In this document: one piece after another, positions 59,599 to 64,000 of the stretch | Layout: each line of letters starts with the position of its first letter | How positions within the stretch are numbered: position 1 is the first letter of the stretch | NCBI GenBank assembly: GCA_037974665.1 | Contig: CM075773.1 | Span: forward strand, 26,071,853-26,135,852 | From: Ehretia macrophylla | Lineage: Eukaryota > Streptophyta > Magnoliopsida > Boraginales > Ehretiaceae | Direction of reading: 5' to 3' | DNA length: 64,000 nucleotides | Made by a program: the position numbers and the translations under genes | Notes under the pieces: model-generated | Told to the model about the DNA's origin: nothing | Seen by the model: the letters and a program-made list of their open reading frames with translations, nothing else | Databases searched by the model: none

Positions 59599-60171
59599 TC
59601 AGCTCAAAGCATCAGCAACAACATTTGCCTTACCTGGCACATAGTTAATAGAACAGTTATAACCACCCAATAGCTCTAGCCATCTCCGCTGCATCATATT
59701 TAGATCCTTCTGTGAAAACAAATACTTGAGACTCTTGTGGTCAGTAAATATTTTAAATTTGCAACCCCACAAGTAGTGATGCCACATCTTCAAAGCAAAC
59801 ACAACTGCAGCTAACTCAAGATCATGTGTAGGGTAGTTGACTTCATAAGGTTTCAATTTCCTAGAAGCATAGGCAATCACCTTACCATTCTGCATTAAAA
59901 CACAGCCCAAACCTTCCTTAGATGCATCACTGTAGACAACAAAGTTCTCTGTTCCCTCAGGAAAAGCTAGTATAGGAGCTTTAGTTAGTCTCTTCTTCAA
60001 TTCTTGGAAATTGGATTCACATTTAGCATCCCAATTGTAAGCAACTTTCTTCTGAGTCAACTGGCTCAAAGGTCCAGAAATTTTAGAAAAGTCTTTAACA
60101 AATCTCCGGTAGTAACCTGCCAATCCAAGAAAGCTCCGAATCTCTGACACTGTCTCAGGTCTCTTCCAACA
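59599..60171 (-). pseudogene. pol: Element D pol: RT connection and RNase H
   Basis: From [16 protein letters not shown] (the end of RT) to VVADALS. Counting from the first of 183 codons at 60150, the RNase H acidic residues are D75 (YSDASKEG), E112 (HDLELAA), D137 (FTDHKSL) and D180 (VVADALS), all present. It closes at a TGA (59599-59601) just after DALS, where related elements have an arginine, so a CGA-to-TGA change is likely. Its homologue in element A keeps the frame at that point. Confidence 0.92.
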
Positions 60172-61149
60172 TCAAACAACCTCAATCTTAGCTGGGTCCA
60201 CTGAAATTCCTCGGTCTGAAATGATATGGCCTAGAAAAGATATTTGGTTCAACCAGAACTCACACTTGCTGAATTTAGCAAAAAGCTTGTTTTCCTGCAA
60301 AGTCTGAAGCACAATCCTCAAGTGTTGTTCATGTTCAGCCTCGTTCTTCGAATACACTAAAATGTCGTCAATAAAGATCACGACAAACTGATCAAGGTAA
60401 GGCCGAAAGACCCTCTGCATCAAGTCCATGAATGCGGCTGGTGCATTCGTCAAACCAAACGGCAACACAACAAACTCATAGTGGCCATATCTAGTCCTAA
60501 ATGCCGTCTTTGGTATATCGTCACTCCGAATCCTAAGTTGATAGTAACCCTGCCTCAAGTCAAATTTGGAGTAAACACTCGCACCCTGCAACTGGTCAAA
60601 CAATTCTTCAATCAACGGCAAGGGGTATTTATTCTTAATCGTGACTTGATTAAGTCCCCTGTAATCAATGCATAACCGTAGCGTGCCGTCTTTCTTTCTC
60701 ACAAACAACACAGGCGCACCCCAAGGCGAATAACTAGGTTGTATAAACCCTTTCTCAAGCAAGTTTTGAAGCTGAATTTTTAACTCCTGAAGTTCAGTCG
60801 ATGCCATCCTGTAAGGACTCCTAGAAATTGGCGCAGTGCCTAGTACAAGATCAATCACGAACTCAATCTCCCTATCCGGTGGTAAACCCGGTAATTCCTC
60901 AGGAAATACACCAGGGAAGTCTCTAACAATTGGAACCTCATTCAAACTCAACTTATCAGCACGCTGGTTGGTCAAATAAGCTAAATAAGCTTCACAACCC
61001 CTATTCAACAACTTAGAAGTCTTGATCGTTGATAAAAGTGGAATGCGGGCAGCCCTGCAGTTCCCAACAATCTCTAGTACCGGTAGGTCAGGAACCTTAA
61101 GATAAACGACCTTTGTTCTACAATCCAACTGAGCATAATACTTTCCCAA
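60172..61149 (-). pseudogene. pol: Element D pol: reverse transcriptase
   Basis: 325 open codons between a TAG at 61150-61152 and a TGA at 60172-60174. RT motifs appear in order: the [15 protein letters not shown] segment (about 141-155), FDLRQGYYQ with catalytic D197, [12 protein letters not shown] (229-240), and the FIDD box at 259-262, the Ty3/gypsy form of YxDD. The fold continues through KCEFWL and FLGHIIS. No frameshift. Codons 1-90 are the protease-RT linker. Confidence 0.93.
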
Positions 61150-61575
61150 CTAGTCCATTCCCAAAATGATTTCAAAGTCACGGAATGGCAATATAATTAA
61201 ATCAGCAGGAAATTTACGGTTCTCAATACATATATCACAAGATTTGCAAGTAGACTTAGTAATAAATTTTTCACCCAAAGGAGTACTAACTTCAACTTCA
61301 TGAGGCAAATTATCAATGCAAACATTCACAGATCGTGCACATGCAGGAGTTATAAACGAATGTGTAGCTCCGGGATCAATCAAAACTTTAACTGGCTGAG
61401 TATTGAGAAGAAAGGTACCTTCTACTATAGCTGTAGTATCAGGTAGCTCCTCTGCATCCAGTGCAAAGACCCTAGCCTGAACTCTCTGTGCTGGACGTGC
61501 ACCTGCTGCCCTATTCTGAACACCTTGGCCTCCACCGCGGCCCTGAACATTATTATATTTAGGGCAATCCCTCAC
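61150..61575 (-). pseudogene. pol: Element D protease
   Basis: Aspartic protease region with the active-site motif LIDPGATHSFI, a variant with P after the catalytic D that I believe is common in this plant group, and the later motif ILGMD. The frame ends at a TAG right after GMD, where the family usually has tryptophan (TGG). It is continuous with the zinc-knuckle region upstream. Confidence 0.87.
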
Positions 61576-62628
61576 CCTATAGTCATCACTACCACAACCC
61601 GTACATTTACCACTCTTCCTCCAGCAGTTAGCCTCAATATGCCCTGACCGATTACAATAATTACACTGCTGATTTTGCCTAACCGCAGTGTTTCCTGTAG
61701 GTGCTGGGGCTCTGGCAGGGGTAGGAACTGTAGCTCCCTACTGGGGTCTAGTCACAGCTGGCCTAGCCTGAATCTACTGCTGTGGCTGATACGGACGCTG
61801 TTGAGGACCCTGTGCAGAAGCCTGATACTGCCTCGGCTGACTCTGGCTGCTCTGGCCCAAATACTGCTTCTTACTCGGCTGACTGCTCTCAGCTATCATT
61901 TCAGCATTCCGTTTCTCAAATTTCGAGGCTGCCTGAAATGCCTTGGGAAAAGTAGTGTAGGTCTGCCCAGTCAAATGCAATTGTATGTCCATTCTCAGCC
62001 CACGGACAAACCTATGAATCATCCTCCTAGCTGGCCGTACCAACTCAGGCATATACCTCGACAGGCTAACAAACCTAGCCTCGTACTGAGCAACAGTCAT
62101 ATTTCCCTGCTTCAGGGCCACAAACTTATCTTCCCTCCTTTCCATAGCCATCTCGGGAATATACTTATCCTGGAACTCACTTACAAAATCATCCCATAAG
62201 TGTGGAACATCCTCACAATCCCACCTCAATCTGACAGTATTCCACCACTGCTCTGCATCACCCTCAAATAAAAATGATGCATAATCTATTCTTGCCTCAT
62301 CAGTATACCTCAAAGCGGTGAAAATTTTCTCGACACGGTTAATCCATCTCTCGGCCGCCTCATCATCCGGCTCTCAGAAGAACTTTCCCAGCTCGTGCCT
62401 CAGAAATTTCTCTAACTGATTGTTCTCAACTCTGTACCCCTGTCCACCAGGATTAACTTGATTACCCTGGGGATTAATCCGGTCCTGCCTTTGCTCCTGT
62501 AGTACCTGCGTGATCCGGTCTACTGCAGTAGTCATGGTAGCCATAAACTGCTCGGGCAACGGCTGCTGACCCTGTTCTGCTGCCTCTTCATCTGATCCTA
62601 TACCTTGAGTACCACGACGTGGCGGCAT
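61576..62628 (-). pseudogene. gag: Element D gag with two zinc knuckles
   Basis: Opens at ATG 62628 (MPPRRGTQG). A TGA at 62374-62376 cuts the frame after LGKFF; homology continues in the same frame with DEAAERW, FEGDAEQWW, the QGNMTVAQYEARF motif and a glutamine-rich stretch. TAG codons lie at 61774-61776 and 61738-61740. The nucleocapsid part has a canonical CX2CX4HX4C knuckle (61624-61665) and a second (61564-61605) with Y in place of H, which would weaken zinc binding. Confidence 0.9.
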
Positions 62629-62920
62629 AGTAGCAACTCACAATAGCTGGCAACATTTAAAAGCAGTTTATAGACAGAAATATAGAACATAAGATTAGAT
62701 AACACTCAAGTCAATAACAATCCAATATTCTATCACACAATTCACATAAGACAAGTTTAACTTGCCAAACTATTCCACTTAAACACACAAACATTCCAAG
62801 TTCACAAAGTCATGCTAGAACATTTTCTTTTCATTTAGCATTCATACATGAACACTTTAATCTTTTAGACCTTTACACCACAGACCGAGAATCATATCCC
62901 GGATCATGCAAGACTATCAT
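62629..62920 (-). other. Element D leader between PBS and gag
   Basis: About 290 bases of A/T-rich untranslated leader. No other signal recognised. Confidence 0.6.
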
Positions 62921-62932
62921 GCTTTGATACCA
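62921..62932 (-). other. Primer-binding site, element D
   Basis: TGGTATCAAAGC on the minus strand, eight bases after the 5' LTR; one base off the usual initiator tRNA-Met site. Confidence 0.85.
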
Positions 62933-62940
62933 CCTAAAGA

Positions 62941-64000
62941 TGTCACGCCCCGACCCGACCCCGCGAAAGGCCAAGCCCGGACCCGACACACGGACGGAGT
63001 TTCCTCTGTACCGCGGACGATCCGAAAACCCTAAAATCAATATAACACTTGCGAAAGCCATATAATAGTAAACAAACCAGCCAACTTTCTTCCAAACATA
63101 CATTTCCTATTATCCAACTTTCCAAGCCAAAAATGCCATGCATACTACACAGGTATTCATGCCACTAAACCATTAGCTATTAGCATGCATTTCTTCACTA
63201 GTCATCCGAGTATAAGTTACAATTTTACAAACTTTAATCCATTACAACATAAGACCATAGAGGCCTTAAACTAGGAAATATATACAAGGCTACAAGCCTC
63301 AAAATTAAGCGACCTCCACGCAATATACATAACAAGCAAGGTTCGCACAAAACTGGTAACCAACCACCAGCAAACCAGAGAAGTGCTATCACAGAAACAC
63401 CTCCACCTGCTCTTCCTCCTCTATTACCTCGAGAGGGTCTACTTCAACTACTCCTGTAAAAACATGGTATAGAAAGGAATAAGCAAAAACTATTGCTCAG
63501 CGAGGGCAATGGGTCTCAAGGACGGAGATGAGAGGAGTATGCAATGCAATTAGCCAAGAAATACATACAAAACATATAAAGAAACATTCAAAGCCAACAA
63601 TAAAGCAAGGCAAGTATTTAAAGCTGCAACACTCATTCAAAGGATACGATACTCTTTTCACGAGCAACTTTCAAACACGAATTCGATGACGACGCGCCGG
63701 CCCAAACCACCTTATAACACCAGTTTGGAATACCCTGGAAGTATCCATCAACCTACGACCCAAATCTCCTTGGGAGGCAACCCAAGCAAGAAAGGGAATA
63801 GCAGCGGAGCTAGAGCAACCAACACTGGCAACCCAAGGCTACCCAGAGAGGCCCATCACTCACGCGCGAGACACTATGCAATGCAAGACTCGATACAAGG
63901 CGATAAACAAGCGATAAAGCCACACGTGGGAGAATAACAAAGTAGGTTACTCTCGCACGCAATAGCAGCAATTTGATAAGTAATTCAATCCAAAACAACT
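62941..64000 (-). repeat. Element D 5' LTR, partial
   Basis: Starts TGTCACGCCCCGACC and aligns with the left LTR to the window edge with few differences, indicating a fairly recent insertion. The remaining 1.2 kb lies beyond the window. Confidence 0.93.

Larger units (their letters stand above)
55719..64000 (-). mobile_element. Element D: Tekay/Del-type chromovirus, 5' LTR incomplete
   Basis: Minus-strand Ty3/gypsy element inserted in a 5S spacer after GGGATTC. Left to right: 3' LTR, polypurine tract, pol (chromodomain, integrase, RNase H, RT, protease), gag, primer-binding site, and the first 1060 bp of the 5' LTR. The full length would be near 9.5 kb. The coding frame stays open from gag to chromodomain without a visible frameshift, but seven in-frame stop codons block it. 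Domain order and the C-terminal chromodomain place it with plant chromoviruses. The second target duplication is outside the window. Confidence 0.95.

Noticed and set aside
61675..62199. 174-codon plus-strand frame opposite gag of element D
   Set aside because: Antisense shadow of the gag coding sequence.
1..64000. Host genes, tRNA genes or a novel defence system
   Set aside because: All stretches are explained by 5S units or LTR elements; I found no further coding or tRNA-like signal.

Overview
This window is nuclear DNA of a flowering plant (species not identifiable from the sequence). It is a long tandem array of 5S ribosomal RNA gene copies, all read from the minus strand, broken up by four LTR-retrotransposon insertions. 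The plant assignment rests on the 5S sequence type, on the Ty3/gypsy chromovirus elements and on their primer-binding sites, which match the plant initiator-tRNA-Met type. I see no host protein-coding gene.

Layout. 1-18650: 5S array, about 28 copies at a period near 680 bp (about 119 bp gene plus about 560 bp spacer). 18651 to about 23532: element A (plus strand), a 3.57-kb 5' LTR followed by a broken gag joined to an RNase H fragment, with no 3' LTR. About 23533-27955: 5S array, seven copies. 27956-34868: element B (minus strand), two 2.75-kb LTRs around 1.4 kb without recognisable genes, inserted at the first base of a 5S gene. 34869-41788: 5S array, ten copies. 41789-45918: element C (minus strand), a 4.13-kb solo LTR of the A family with an intact 5-bp target duplication. 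45919-55718: 5S array, fourteen copies. 55719-64000: element D (minus strand), a nearly complete Tekay/Del-type chromovirus (gag, protease, RT, RNase H, integrase, chromodomain) disabled by in-frame stop codons. Its 5' LTR runs off the window.

The 5S copies are all different. Most carry about 4 to 12 changes from the window consensus, and many of these are C-to-T or G-to-A at CpG sites. By eye only four full-length copies keep both internal promoter boxes (A and C) unchanged. I read the array as a decayed, silenced, poorly homogenised 5S locus or 5S-derived satellite that collects retrotransposons. Whether any copy is transcribed cannot be told from sequence. B and D share long blocks of LTR sequence, and a shorter block recurs in A and C, so B may have been mobilised by a D-like partner. 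The many 60-190-codon open frames between 5S copies are side effects of the repeating spacer, not genes. Difference counts and alignments here were made by eye.
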